A stretch of DNA of 64,000 nt from Ruminococcaceae bacterium AM07-15 (GTDB lineage Bacteria > Bacillota > Clostridia > Oscillospirales > Butyricicoccaceae). The translations under genes and the position numbers were made by a program. Below, piece by piece: positions 40,789 through 49,044 of this stretch. How positions within the stretch are numbered: position 1 is the first letter of the stretch; each line of letters starts with the position of its first letter. The DNA is taken from NCBI GenBank assembly GCA_003477405.1, contig QUDE01000003.1, positions 124,001 to 188,000 on the forward strand, in the 5' to 3' direction. The notes under the pieces were generated by a model. That model saw only the letters and a program-made list of their open reading frames with translations. It had not been told where the DNA came from and ran no database searches.

Positions 40789-41973
40789 ATGGTCGGTCTT
40801 GCCTTGGAGGGCGGCGGCAGCCGGGGCGCCTATCACATCGGCGCCTACCAGGCTTTTATGGAAGCCGGGATCACCTTTGACGCCATCACCGGCACATCCA
40901 TCGGGGCGGTCAACGCCGCCTTGCTGGCCCAGGGAGACTGGGAAAAAGCCCGGGAAAAATGGCTCACCCTGTCCAATGAAGATCTTTTTGACATCGACAA
41001 CGCCCGTTACCAAAAGCTCTTCACCGGGAAGGTGGACCCTTCCGACCTGTCCTATTACAAAGATGCCCTTCGCCAGATGCGGGAAGATGGCGGCGTGGAC
41101 ACCGGGCGGATGCAAAAACTGCTCTCCCAACTGGTAGACCCCCAGCGGCTGCTGGAAAGCCCAGTGGATTTCGGTCTGGTCACCGTGTCCATCCGGGATC
41201 TGAAACCGGTGGAAGTGTTCAAGGATCAGGTGCCGCCCCAGCTTCTCCTCTCCTACATTATGGCCAGCGCCACCTTCCCCGGCTTCCAGCCCACCCGCAT
41301 CGGCCACCGCTCCTTTATCGACGGCGGCCTTTACGACAACTGCCCCATGCATATGCTGGTCTCCCGGGGCCATACTGATATCATCGCAGTGCGGATCTTC
41401 GGGCCAGGGATCTTCCGTCTGCCCAAGGACAAAAATGTACGGGTACGGGTGCTGGAGCCTTCCGAATCCCTGGGACCCATCATGAACTTTGATCCTTCGG
41501 TCTCTGCCCGGAATCTGCGCATGGGCTATTATGACGCCCGGCGGATGCTGGAAAATCTGGCGGGACATCTGTATTATGTCCGCCGCCCGGCAGAGGACTG
41601 GGCATTCTCCCGCTTTTGTGCCCTTTCCTCCAAGGATTTGAGTGAAGCTCTGCGCCTGCTGGGGGAAGAAGTGGAGAATCCTTCTCTCCGAGCCCTGTTC
41701 GAAAAGGTTCTCCCCGAAATCGCCCATGAGCTGGAGGTACCCGACAGCGCCGATTACACCGGCCTGCTCATTGCCATGCTGGAAAACCGGGCCCAGCGGG
41801 CTCAGATTCATCGGTTTGCCATCTATTCTCTCACCGATTTTTTCCGCCTGGCATCGGCTGCATCGGCGCCGCCTCCTTCCCGCCCTCTGGGCCTGCTGCC
41901 CACGGCCCGCTCCCGGGCCACCGAGGCTTCGGATTTTCTCCTGACCCGGCTGCTGGCGGATTTCCACAACTGA
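40789..41973 (+). CDS. Patatin-like phospholipase
   Basis: A 394-aa protein. Oxyanion loop GLALEGGGSRGAYHIG, nucleophile GTSIGAVNAALLAQG (Ser in GxSxG) and catalytic Asp in IDGGLYDN give an intact Ser-Asp dyad. The ATG at 40789 follows AAAGGAGG. It probably hydrolyses membrane lipids or acts in lipid turnover; there is no signal peptide, so it is cytoplasmic. The C-terminal ~90 residues are helical and less conserved. Confidence 0.92.
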   Translation: MVGLALEGGGSRGAYHIGAYQAFMEAGITFDAITGTSIGAVNAALLAQGDWEKAREKWLTLSNEDLFDIDNARYQKLFTGKVDPSDLSYYKDALRQMREDGGVDTGRMQKLLSQLVDPQRLLESPVDFGLVTVSIRDLKPVEVFKDQVPPQLLLSYIMASATFPGFQPTRIGHRSFIDGGLYDNCPMHMLVSRGHTDIIAVRIFGPGIFRLPKDKNVRVRVLEPSESLGPIMNFDPSVSARNLRMGYYDARRMLENLAGHLYYVRRPAEDWAFSRFCALSSKDLSEALRLLGEEVENPSLRALFEKVLPEIAHELEVPDSADYTGLLIAMLENRAQRAQIHRFAIYSLTDFFRLASAASAPPPSRPLGLLPTARSRATEASDFLLTRLLADFHN

Positions 41974-41979
41974 ATCCCC

Positions 41980-42012
41980 TCCCCCCAGCTCCCAAAGCTC
42001 GGGGGAATTTTG
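41980..42012 (+). terminator. Terminator of the patatin gene
   Basis: CCCCC-AGCT with AGCT-GGGGG (one internal mismatch) followed by AATTTTGTT. Confidence 0.65.
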
Positions 42013-42034
42013 TTATATTTTTGTCATTTTTCTA

Positions 42035-42083
42035 TTGACACCCATTGTCTGGTGGAGTATACTCTATCCGTCTCATATGAGAC
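42035..42083 (+). promoter_or_regulatory. Promoter and operator of the Crp/Fnr-ABC operon
   Basis: TTGACA 42035-42040 and TATACT 42058-42063 have a 17-bp spacer. A perfect 14-bp palindrome GTCTCATATGAGAC (42070-42083) lies at the expected transcription start, a position suited to repression by the encoded Crp/Fnr-type protein. Confidence 0.8.
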
Positions 42084-42101
42084 AGTATCGGGAGGTTTGC
42101 C

Positions 42102-42758
42102 ATGGAGCTGACTGCAAAAGAACAAGAAATTCTCAGCCGGTGCTTTCTTTTCCAGGGTCTGGAGGAAGAACAAGGGCACAAGCTGATGGACCAAGGGGAG
42201 AAAAAGTTGTTTTCCCCTGGTGAAACCATCTATTCCGCCCACGATTTCCGCCGGGCCATTGGAGTGATTCTGCGTGGGAAAGTGCAGGTGCACAGCCCGG
42301 GCGGCGTGCTGCTGAACACGCTGCATCCGGGAAGCTGTTTTGGGGTGGCTGCGCTGTTTCATCCCACCCAACGGTATGTGAGCACCGTCACCGCCCAGGA
42401 GGAAAGCGGCATCCTGTTTTATTCCGGGGAAACCCTGGAAAAAATGTTTGTCTGCTGTCCCCTCACCGCCCGGAATTATATTTCTTTTCTCTCCCAGCGC
42501 ATCCAATTTCTCAATGACAAGATTGGCAGTTTCACCGCCCCCACCGCTCAGGCCAGGCTGGCTTTATGGCTTCTGGCCCATGGTCCCCAGCCCCAAGTGG
42601 AAAGCTATACCCAGCTTTCCCGGGAGCTCAATCTGGGCCGGGCTTCTCTCTACCGGGCTCTGGAATCCCTGGAAGGAGAAGGAATGATCCAGCGGCAGGG
42701 AAACTGCATTCAGCTTTTGTCCCCGGAGAAACTGGAAACACTGGCCCATGCAAACTGA
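42102..42758 (+). CDS. Crp/Fnr family transcriptional regulator
   Basis: A 218-aa protein: cNMP-binding-like beta barrel (FSPGETIYSAHDFRRAIGVILRGKVQV, HPGSCFGVAALFHP), a dimer helix, and an HTH (YTQLSRELNLGRASLYRALESLEGEGMI). There is no N-terminal Cys cluster like Fnr, but Cys residues occur around FVCCPLT. GGGAGG precedes the ATG. It heads an operon with a substrate-binding protein, permease and ATPase, so it probably senses the transported compound or a metabolite of it. Confidence 0.93.
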   Translation: MELTAKEQEILSRCFLFQGLEEEQGHKLMDQGEKKLFSPGETIYSAHDFRRAIGVILRGKVQVHSPGGVLLNTLHPGSCFGVAALFHPTQRYVSTVTAQEESGILFYSGETLEKMFVCCPLTARNYISFLSQRIQFLNDKIGSFTAPTAQARLALWLLAHGPQPQVESYTQLSRELNLGRASLYRALESLEGEGMIQRQGNCIQLLSPEKLETLAHAN

Positions 42759-42793
42759 CCGCCCACACCATATCACAAAAAGGAGTTCATTCC

Positions 42794-43855
42794 ATGAAAC
42801 GGAGATTTTTATCCCTTTTCCTCGCTTTGCTGCTGCTTTTTACTCTGGCCGGATGCCAGAAATCTTCCTCTTCCCAAGATGATACCAACAAGGACTCTGC
42901 TCAGCAGGAGCAGCAGAAGGAGGAAGAAAAGACCCCTGAAGAAAATACCGACGATGTGACCATCCGGGTGGCCGGGCTGAAAGGTCCCACGGCCATGGGC
43001 ATGGTGAAGATGATGGACGACAGCGCCAAGGGCGAAGCCCAGGGGAACTATGATTTCACTCTGGCTGGCGCTCCGGAAGAGCTCACCGGCCCCATCGTTC
43101 AGGGCGAGTTTGACATTGCCGCTGTACCCACCAACCTGGCTTCCACCCTGTACAATAAGACCCAGGGCAAAGTGCAGCTGGCCGCCCTCAACACCCTGGG
43201 CGTTTTGTATATCGTGGAAACCGGCGACTCCATCCAGTCGGTGGAAGATCTGCGCGGCCGCACCATTTACGCCACTGGCAAAGGCTCCACTCCGGAGTAT
43301 GCCCTCAACTATGTACTGACCCAAAACGGCCTCACCCCTGGTGAAGATGTGCAGGTAGAATACAAAACCGAGCACAGCGAGCTGGCTGCTTTGCTGGCCG
43401 CCGGACAGGCCGACCTGGCCCTTCTGCCCCAGCCCTTCGTCACCAGTGTTCTCACCCAGAATGAAAACGCCCGGGTAGCTCTGGATCTGACCCAGCTGTG
43501 GGAAGATGCTGCCCAGGGTGAAAGCGTTCTGACCATGGGCTGTCTGCTGGTGCAGAAATCCTTTGCCCAGGAGCATCCCCAGGCCCTGGCCACTTTCCTG
43601 AAAGAATACCAGAAAAGCGTAGACTATGTCACCGATGAAAACAATCTGGACGAAGTGTCCACCCTCATTGAAGAACAGGGCATCATCACAAAGGCCGTGG
43701 CCCAGAAGGCCCTGCCCCAGTGCAACATCGTCTGCATCACCGGCGATGAGATGAAAACCATGACCCAGGGCTTCCTGGAAATTCTGATGAATGCCGATCC
43801 CACCTCAGTGGGCGGTGCTCTCCCCGGCGATGACTTCTACTACCTGGAAAGCTAA
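42794..43855 (+). CDS. ABC transporter substrate-binding lipoprotein (NitT/TauT type)
   Basis: A 353-aa protein with lipobox LFTLAGC and a Glu/Gln/Asp-rich linker, then a type II periplasmic-binding fold: VAGLKGPTAMGMVKMMDD, GEFDIAAVPTNLASTLYNK, LRGRTIYATGKGSTPEYALNY, LAAGQADLALLPQPFV. This resembles the nitrate/sulfonate/taurine or thiamine-precursor binding family; the ligand is not identifiable. AGGAG lies upstream of the ATG. Confidence 0.9.
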   Translation: MKRRFLSLFLALLLLFTLAGCQKSSSSQDDTNKDSAQQEQQKEEEKTPEENTDDVTIRVAGLKGPTAMGMVKMMDDSAKGEAQGNYDFTLAGAPEELTGPIVQGEFDIAAVPTNLASTLYNKTQGKVQLAALNTLGVLYIVETGDSIQSVEDLRGRTIYATGKGSTPEYALNYVLTQNGLTPGEDVQVEYKTEHSELAALLAAGQADLALLPQPFVTSVLTQNENARVALDLTQLWEDAAQGESVLTMGCLLVQKSFAQEHPQALATFLKEYQKSVDYVTDENNLDEVSTLIEEQGIITKAVAQKALPQCNIVCITGDEMKTMTQGFLEILMNADPTSVGGALPGDDFYYLES

Positions 43856-44621
43856 ACCGCGTCTGCTGCGGTGGGGGCTGATCGCTCTGTTCTGGCTGCT
43901 GCTGTGGCAGATCGGGGCCTGGCGACTGAATCAGCCCCTGCTGCTGCCCTCTCCTCTCCAGGTGGGGCGGCGGCTGGGAGAACTGGCGGCGACTCTCCCT
44001 TTCTGGCAGAGCATCGCCTTCAGCCTGCGGCGGATTGTGGCCGGATTCCTGCTGGGCTTTTTCAGCGCGGCCCTGCTGGCGGTGGCGGGATTCTTCCTGC
44101 CGCCGCTGGCTTCCCTTCTGGCGCCCCCATTGGCCATCATCAAATCCACGCCGGTGGCCTCCTTTATTGTACTGGCCCTTTTGTGGCTTCCCTCCCCCTG
44201 GCTGTCGGCCTTTATCGCCTTTTTGATGGTGCTGCCTTTGTGCTATGAAAACCTGCTGGAGGGGCTGAAAAGCGCCGATCCGCTGCTTTTGGAAATGGGG
44301 AAGGTTTATGCCTTTACCCCCTTTCAGGTCTTCCGCTACATCTATCTCCCCGCCCTCATTCCCTATGCTCTGGCGGCGGTGCGCACCGGTCTGGGCTTTG
44401 CCTGGAAGGCGGGAATCGCCGGTGAGGTGCTGGCCATCCCCACAGGAGCCATGGGAACCCAGCTCCACACCGCCAAAGTCACCTTGGAGACCACCGACCT
44501 GTTTGCCTGGACGGCGGCCATCATCCTTTTGTCTCTGGCTTTGGAAAAGGGCGCGGTGGCCTTGGTAAAGTGTCTTTCCCGCCGGTATACTCCCCCCAAA
44601 AAGGAGGATATGTCATGCTGA
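43830..44621 (+). CDS. ABC transporter permease (NitT/TauT type)
   Basis: A 263-aa protein with about six membrane helices and the coupling loop LLLEMGKVYAFTPFQVFRYIYLPALIPY (EAA motif). The only sensible start, ATG 43830, overlaps the binding-protein gene by 26 nt, implying coupled translation. It overlaps the ATPase gene start as well. The family fits the SsuC/TauC-like group of importers. Confidence 0.9.
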   Translation: MTSTTWKAKPRLLRWGLIALFWLLLWQIGAWRLNQPLLLPSPLQVGRRLGELAATLPFWQSIAFSLRRIVAGFLLGFFSAALLAVAGFFLPPLASLLAPPLAIIKSTPVASFIVLALLWLPSPWLSAFIAFLMVLPLCYENLLEGLKSADPLLLEMGKVYAFTPFQVFRYIYLPALIPYALAAVRTGLGFAWKAGIAGEVLAIPTGAMGTQLHTAKVTLETTDLFAWTAAIILLSLALEKGAVALVKCLSRRYTPPKKEDMSC

Positions 44622-45184
44622 GCGCCCGGAACATTTCTTTTTCCTATGGAAATCAGCCGGTGCTGCAAAATCTGTCCTTTTCTTTGGAAAAGGGAGAACG
44701 GCTGCTGCTTTTAGGTCCTTCCGGCCAAGGGAAAACCACTTTTCTCCGGCTGCTCTGCGGTTTGCTGGAGCCTCAAACGGGAACGATCCAGCGCCCTTCC
44801 CGCCTGGGCGTAGTCTTTCAGGAAGACCGGCTGTTGCCCACATTGACCCTGGAGGAAAACCTGTGCCTTGTGAGCCGCACTCCGGCTCTGGCCCGGCAGA
44901 TCGGAGAAGAGCTGGGCCTTGCGGAGTACTTTTCCCACCACCCTGCTGCCCTCAGCGGCGGACAGCGGCGGCGCGGCGCCTTGGGTCGAGCCTTAGCCTT
45001 TCCCTGCGATGCCCTTCTGATGGATGAGCCCTTTCAGGGTCTGGACGAAGAGAGCCGGAAGAAAGCGGCCCAGTGCATTCTGGAGCATCAGGAAGGTCGG
45101 GCACTTCTGGTGATCTCTCATGAACCAAAGGATGCCGAACGATTGAAAGCCCGGTCCATCACCTTGGAAAGTCTGATGACATAA
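44615..45184 (+). CDS. ABC transporter ATP-binding protein
   Basis: A compact 189-aa ATPase: Walker A GPSGQGKTTFLR, Q-loop VVFQEDRLLP, signature LSGGQRRRG, Walker B ALLMDEPFQGLD and switch His in LLVISHEP. It is shorter than the usual ~240 aa because the C-terminus ends soon after the H-loop. AAGGAGG is seven bases upstream of ATG 44615. It is the last gene of the operon. Confidence 0.94.
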   Translation: MLSARNISFSYGNQPVLQNLSFSLEKGERLLLLGPSGQGKTTFLRLLCGLLEPQTGTIQRPSRLGVVFQEDRLLPTLTLEENLCLVSRTPALARQIGEELGLAEYFSHHPAALSGGQRRRGALGRALAFPCDALLMDEPFQGLDEESRKKAAQCILEHQEGRALLVISHEPKDAERLKARSITLESLMT

Positions 45185-45217
45185 AAATCCCTGCTTCAAA
45201 AGAAGCAGGGATTTTTT
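45183..45217. terminator. Bidirectional terminator between the ABC operon and the YgiQ-like gene
   Basis: AAAAATCCCTGCTTC pairs with GAAGCAGGGATTTTT. Confidence 0.93.
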
Positions 45218-45219
45218 CT

Positions 45220-47169
45220 TTATCGGCCCTTTTTCCCCGAACGGGAGGACTGCTTTTTGCCTTTTGTGTGCTGTGGGCGGGGAGCTTTTACGCCACGCAC
45301 CTTTTTGTGCTCCCGCACCGGAGGCGGCGCCTCCTTCTTCCCCTTCCCCTCTTTCCGGCGGGAATGGGTATCGTCCCACACCAGACAGTGCTTGCCATGG
45401 CCGATGAGATCCTCTCTCCCGGCCTTTCGCAGCGCTTCCAGCACCAGTGCCCGATTTTTCGGGTTCTTCCACTGGAGCAGCGCCCGCTGCATGGCCTTTT
45501 CATGGGGATCTTTGGCCACATACACCGGCTCCATGGTGCGGGGGTCCAGACCGGTATAATACATAGCAGTGGAAAGTGTGCCCGGCGTGGGATAAAAATC
45601 CTGCACCTGTTCCGGCCGGTAGCCCGTCTGGTTCAGATATTCCGCCAGATAGATGGCATCGTCCAACCGGCTGCCCGGATGGGAGGACATGAGGTAAGGC
45701 ACCAGATATTGTTCCAAACCGTATTTCTGGTTGAGCCGCTTGTATTTGTCGCAGAACCGATCATAGATCTCCTTAGGGGGCTTGCCCATGTAATAAAGCA
45801 CATTGGGGCTGATGTGCTCCGGGGCCACCTTCAGCTGGCCGCTCACATGGTAGCGCACCAGATCGGCGAAAAACTCACCGGAAGGATCGCAGGCCATATA
45901 GTCATACCGGATACCTGAGCGGATGAACACCTTTTTCACCCCAGGGATGGCCCGCAGCTTGCGCAAAAGGGCCAGATAATCGCTGTGATCTCCCTTGAGT
46001 GCAGGACAGGGAGAGGGGAACAGGCACTGTCTGTCCTTGCAGGCTCCCACCTTGGCCTGCTTCGGGCAGGCAGGGCCACGGAAATTGGCGGTGGGGCCAC
46101 CCACATCGTGGATATACCCTTTGAACCGGGGATTTTCTGTCATACGCCGGGCTTCTTTTATCACCGACTGGTGGCTGCGGCTGGTGACGAACCGGCCTTG
46201 GTGCATGGTGAGAGCACAGAAATTGCAGGCGCCGAAACAGCCCCGGTTGTGGATGATGGAAAATTCCACCTCCCGGATGGCATCCACACCTCCCAACGCT
46301 TCATAAGAAGGGTGATAGGTGCGGGTATAGGGCAGATCGGCCACCTGATCCAGCTCCTGGGTATTCAGAGGAATGGCCGGCGGATTCTGCACCAGAAACC
46401 GACCCTCATACCCCTGGATAATGGCCCGGCCCCGGACAAAGTCCTGCTCATCGTGCTCGATGAGGGCCGCTTTGGCATAGGCGTGCCTGTCCCGGCTGAC
46501 TTCCTCAAAGGACGGCTCCTGCACAAAGGGGAAAACACAGTCCTCTGCGTTTTTGGTCATATAACAAGTGCCCCGCACATCCCGGATCTGGTGGATATCC
46601 TCCCCCTTGGCCAGACGGTGGGCGATTTCCGCCATCTGATGCTCTCCCATGCCATAAATCAACAGATCGGCGGCACTGTCCACCAGAATGGGACGACGCA
46701 CCTTGTCCTCCCAATAGTCATAATGAGCAAACCGGCGCAGAGATGCCTCGATGCCGCCAATGACGATGGGCAGATCGGGCCAGGCCCGCTTCACCAGATT
46801 GGAATAGACGATCACCGCCCGGTCAGGGCGTTTTCCCCCCATTCCGCCGGGGGTATAGGCATCCTTTTCCCGCCGCCGCTTGGCCACGGTGTAATGGGCC
46901 ACCATGGAATCGATGTTGCCCGCATTGACCAGGGCCCCATAGCGGGGCCTTCCCATGGCCAGCAGCTCTTCCACCGAATGATAGTCCGGCTGGGACAGAA
47001 TGGCCACCCGGAATCCTTCCTTTTCCAGCAGACGGGAAATCACCGCCGTACCGAAGGAGGGATGATCCACATAGGCATCTCCGGTGATCAGCAGGAAATC
47101 ATAATAATACCAGCCCCGCTCCACCATATCCTCTTTGGAGATGGGCAAAAATTCATAACGCTCCGCCAT
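45220..47169 (-). CDS. YgiQ family radical SAM protein
   Basis: A 649-aa protein. An N-terminal domain (FLLITGDAYVDHPSFGTAVISRLLE) precedes a radical SAM core with RGCFGACNFCAL (C-x3-C-x2-C iron-sulfur site). A C-terminal YgiQ region includes VQDFYPTPGTLSTAMYYTG and ends in a very basic tail (RSGKKGR). The reaction is unknown for the family. Start ATG 47169 with AAAGGAACGGG upstream. Confidence 0.94.
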   Translation of the reverse strand: MAERYEFLPISKEDMVERGWYYYDFLLITGDAYVDHPSFGTAVISRLLEKEGFRVAILSQPDYHSVEELLAMGRPRYGALVNAGNIDSMVAHYTVAKRRREKDAYTPGGMGGKRPDRAVIVYSNLVKRAWPDLPIVIGGIEASLRRFAHYDYWEDKVRRPILVDSAADLLIYGMGEHQMAEIAHRLAKGEDIHQIRDVRGTCYMTKNAEDCVFPFVQEPSFEEVSRDRHAYAKAALIEHDEQDFVRGRAIIQGYEGRFLVQNPPAIPLNTQELDQVADLPYTRTYHPSYEALGGVDAIREVEFSIIHNRGCFGACNFCALTMHQGRFVTSRSHQSVIKEARRMTENPRFKGYIHDVGGPTANFRGPACPKQAKVGACKDRQCLFPSPCPALKGDHSDYLALLRKLRAIPGVKKVFIRSGIRYDYMACDPSGEFFADLVRYHVSGQLKVAPEHISPNVLYYMGKPPKEIYDRFCDKYKRLNQKYGLEQYLVPYLMSSHPGSRLDDAIYLAEYLNQTGYRPEQVQDFYPTPGTLSTAMYYTGLDPRTMEPVYVAKDPHEKAMQRALLQWKNPKNRALVLEALRKAGREDLIGHGKHCLVWDDTHSRRKEGKGKKEAPPPVREHKKVRGVKAPRPQHTKGKKQSSRSGKKGR

Positions 47170-47193
47170 GGTCCCGTTCCTTTCCTTGTGCAT

Positions 47194-47222
47194 AAAAGGA
47201 CGGCTTTCAAGGCCGCCCTTTT
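47194..47222 (-). terminator. Hairpin between the flavin reductase and YgiQ-like genes
   Basis: AAAAGGGCGGC pairs with GCCGTCCTTTT on the minus strand, one G-T wobble. Confidence 0.75.
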
Positions 47223-47229
47223 GCGCTTT

Positions 47230-47733
47230 TTATTCTTTCACATACACCGACAACACCTGGCCGGTGTAGATCCGGTGATAATCCCCATCGCCATAGAACT
47301 TGTCCTTCCACTGCTGGGGAATCTTCTCCGGCTTCAGATCGTCCACATAGATCTTCTTGCAGATAAGCACCACCTGAGCTTCTTCAAAGGCCACCTGGCC
47401 CTCCAGCTCCACCGGGGTCAGGCCGCTTTGATGGATCTTATCCATATCCCGGCCGGATTTTGTTCCCAGCACGGCCAGGGCCTGAGGACGGGGTGTGCCA
47501 AAGAAGGAAACAGTAAAGCAATCGTTTTCCTCGGCAAACTGCCAGGTATAGCGGCTGGGACGCACATAGGCGGTAAAAGCGGGCACATTCCACAGATCTC
47601 CCATCAGTCCCCAGCCGATGGTCATGGTGTTGAAATGCTCTTTGGTTCCGGCGGTAAACAGAGCCGCCTGGTGCTCGATCATCTCAAAGGGGTTGCCCGG
47701 CATATCCCAGGCTTCCAGCTTTTTAAATCCCAT
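47230..47733 (-). CDS. Flavin reductase family protein (FMN split barrel)
   Basis: A 167-aa protein with GTKEHFNTMTIGWGLMGDLWNVP and YVRPSRYTWQFAEENDCFTVSFFG, typical of the FMN-binding flavoredoxin/flavin reductase family in anaerobes. It likely binds FMN and transfers electrons; partners are unknown. AGGAGGG precedes the ATG. Confidence 0.92.
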   Translation of the reverse strand: MGFKKLEAWDMPGNPFEMIEHQAALFTAGTKEHFNTMTIGWGLMGDLWNVPAFTAYVRPSRYTWQFAEENDCFTVSFFGTPRPQALAVLGTKSGRDMDKIHQSGLTPVELEGQVAFEEAQVVLICKKIYVDDLKPEKIPQQWKDKFYGDGDYHRIYTGQVLSVYVKE

Positions 47734-47839
47734 AACAGTCCCTCCTGAAAAACAGATTGTTCCGTTTTGAAAACGGCCGCAAAGATGGGTATTCGAACTG
47801 CTCTTATTATAACACGATGCAGGCCAATGGAAAAGAGGG

Positions 47840-48967
47840 TCAGGAAATGTGAATATGTACTCCGTTCACCGTCACTTCTTCATCGGCCCGAATCAGGATG
47901 TACTTCACTCCATCGATCACCCGGGTCTGGATCAGCTCGGCCCGCTGCGGGTCCACCTGCACCGTCACCGCCGGGGTCTTTACCTGGATCTTGTTCTCCA
48001 CCACATTTTTGGGAGACAGCAGGGTTTCCTGACCAAAAGACTGGGTGTAGCACTCTTCAAAATGGTTCTCCTCCTGTTCCTCCAGACCGCAGCCCCGCAG
48101 CAGCATTCCCACTTCCTTCTGGGAAAAGGTGAGGGGTTCCTCCTGCTTTTCCTCCTTATGCCGGGCGATGGTCTCCCGCAATTTCTGATCCACTTCCAGC
48201 ACCCGCTCCATGCTGCACTGCTGCTGAAAACTCTCCTCCAAAAGGCCCTGGAAGGTTTCCTTCTGCTGCACCGCCGGCATAGGCAGCTCTGTGGCAAAAA
48301 GCACATCGGCCAGGCTCTGGCAGTTGTCTTCCGGGCTTTTGGTGTAGTAGAGGGCATTATAGATATTGGCCGTCCGCTCATCAAAAGCAGGGAACAAAAA
48401 GCCCAGGGCCGGGCGGGCGATCACCCAATCCAGCTTGCAGTTGTGAAACAGATTTTCATGGGGAGAATAGGAAAGCCCGGGTTTGGTCAGCTTGACGGGA
48501 CAGATGGCGCAGAGGATATACCGGTACACATCGGTGGAGCTGTCCTCCATCTCTTCTCCATCCTTGCCGTGACCGGGCACATCGTAGGTGTCATAGGCCA
48601 GCAGGATCAGGTAGTTCTCCTCCAGTGTCACGCCTTCGATCACCTTCTGGAAAAACCGCTCCGCCACATTTTCATCCCGCAGCTGGCTTTCCCGCAGCTC
48701 CATCAGCAGTTTGTGCTCTTCTCCTTCCATCACCTGCTCATTGGAAAAGGCCACATCCAGAAGGTTCTTCCCCAGCGAGCCGGACAAGGCCCCCTTGAGA
48801 AGAGCCAGCATTTTTTCCTCTTCTTCCTGGCCCAGAGTGGACAGGGGCTGATCGAACTGGGTGAGAATCTCCCCCCGGTCGTTGACATAGCAGCCTCTGA
48901 TATGGGTGATGCTGTTTTTATCCTGGCGAAACCGGCGGCGCAGCTCCGCCACTTCCTTTTCTGTCAT
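47840..48967 (-). CDS. DUF4317 domain-containing protein
   Basis: A 375-aa cytoplasmic protein matching DUF4317: EVAELRRRFRQDKNSITHIRGCYV at the N-terminus, then YRYILCAICPVKLTKPGLSY and ARPALGFLFPAFDERTANIYNALYY. The function is unknown; the family is frequent in gut Clostridia. The ATG at 48967 has AAGGAG upstream. It stands alone between a flavin reductase and ftsK with no visible operon link. Confidence 0.93.
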   Translation of the reverse strand: MTEKEVAELRRRFRQDKNSITHIRGCYVNDRGEILTQFDQPLSTLGQEEEEKMLALLKGALSGSLGKNLLDVAFSNEQVMEGEEHKLLMELRESQLRDENVAERFFQKVIEGVTLEENYLILLAYDTYDVPGHGKDGEEMEDSSTDVYRYILCAICPVKLTKPGLSYSPHENLFHNCKLDWVIARPALGFLFPAFDERTANIYNALYYTKSPEDNCQSLADVLFATELPMPAVQQKETFQGLLEESFQQQCSMERVLEVDQKLRETIARHKEEKQEEPLTFSQKEVGMLLRGCGLEEQEENHFEECYTQSFGQETLLSPKNVVENKIQVKTPAVTVQVDPQRAELIQTRVIDGVKYILIRADEEVTVNGVHIHIS

Positions 48968-49044
48968 AGCTTCTCCTTCTTGGGGCACAATATGTAAGAA
49001 CCCATCCTGGTTCTTCCTATGGTATCACATGATTTACGGGAAAA

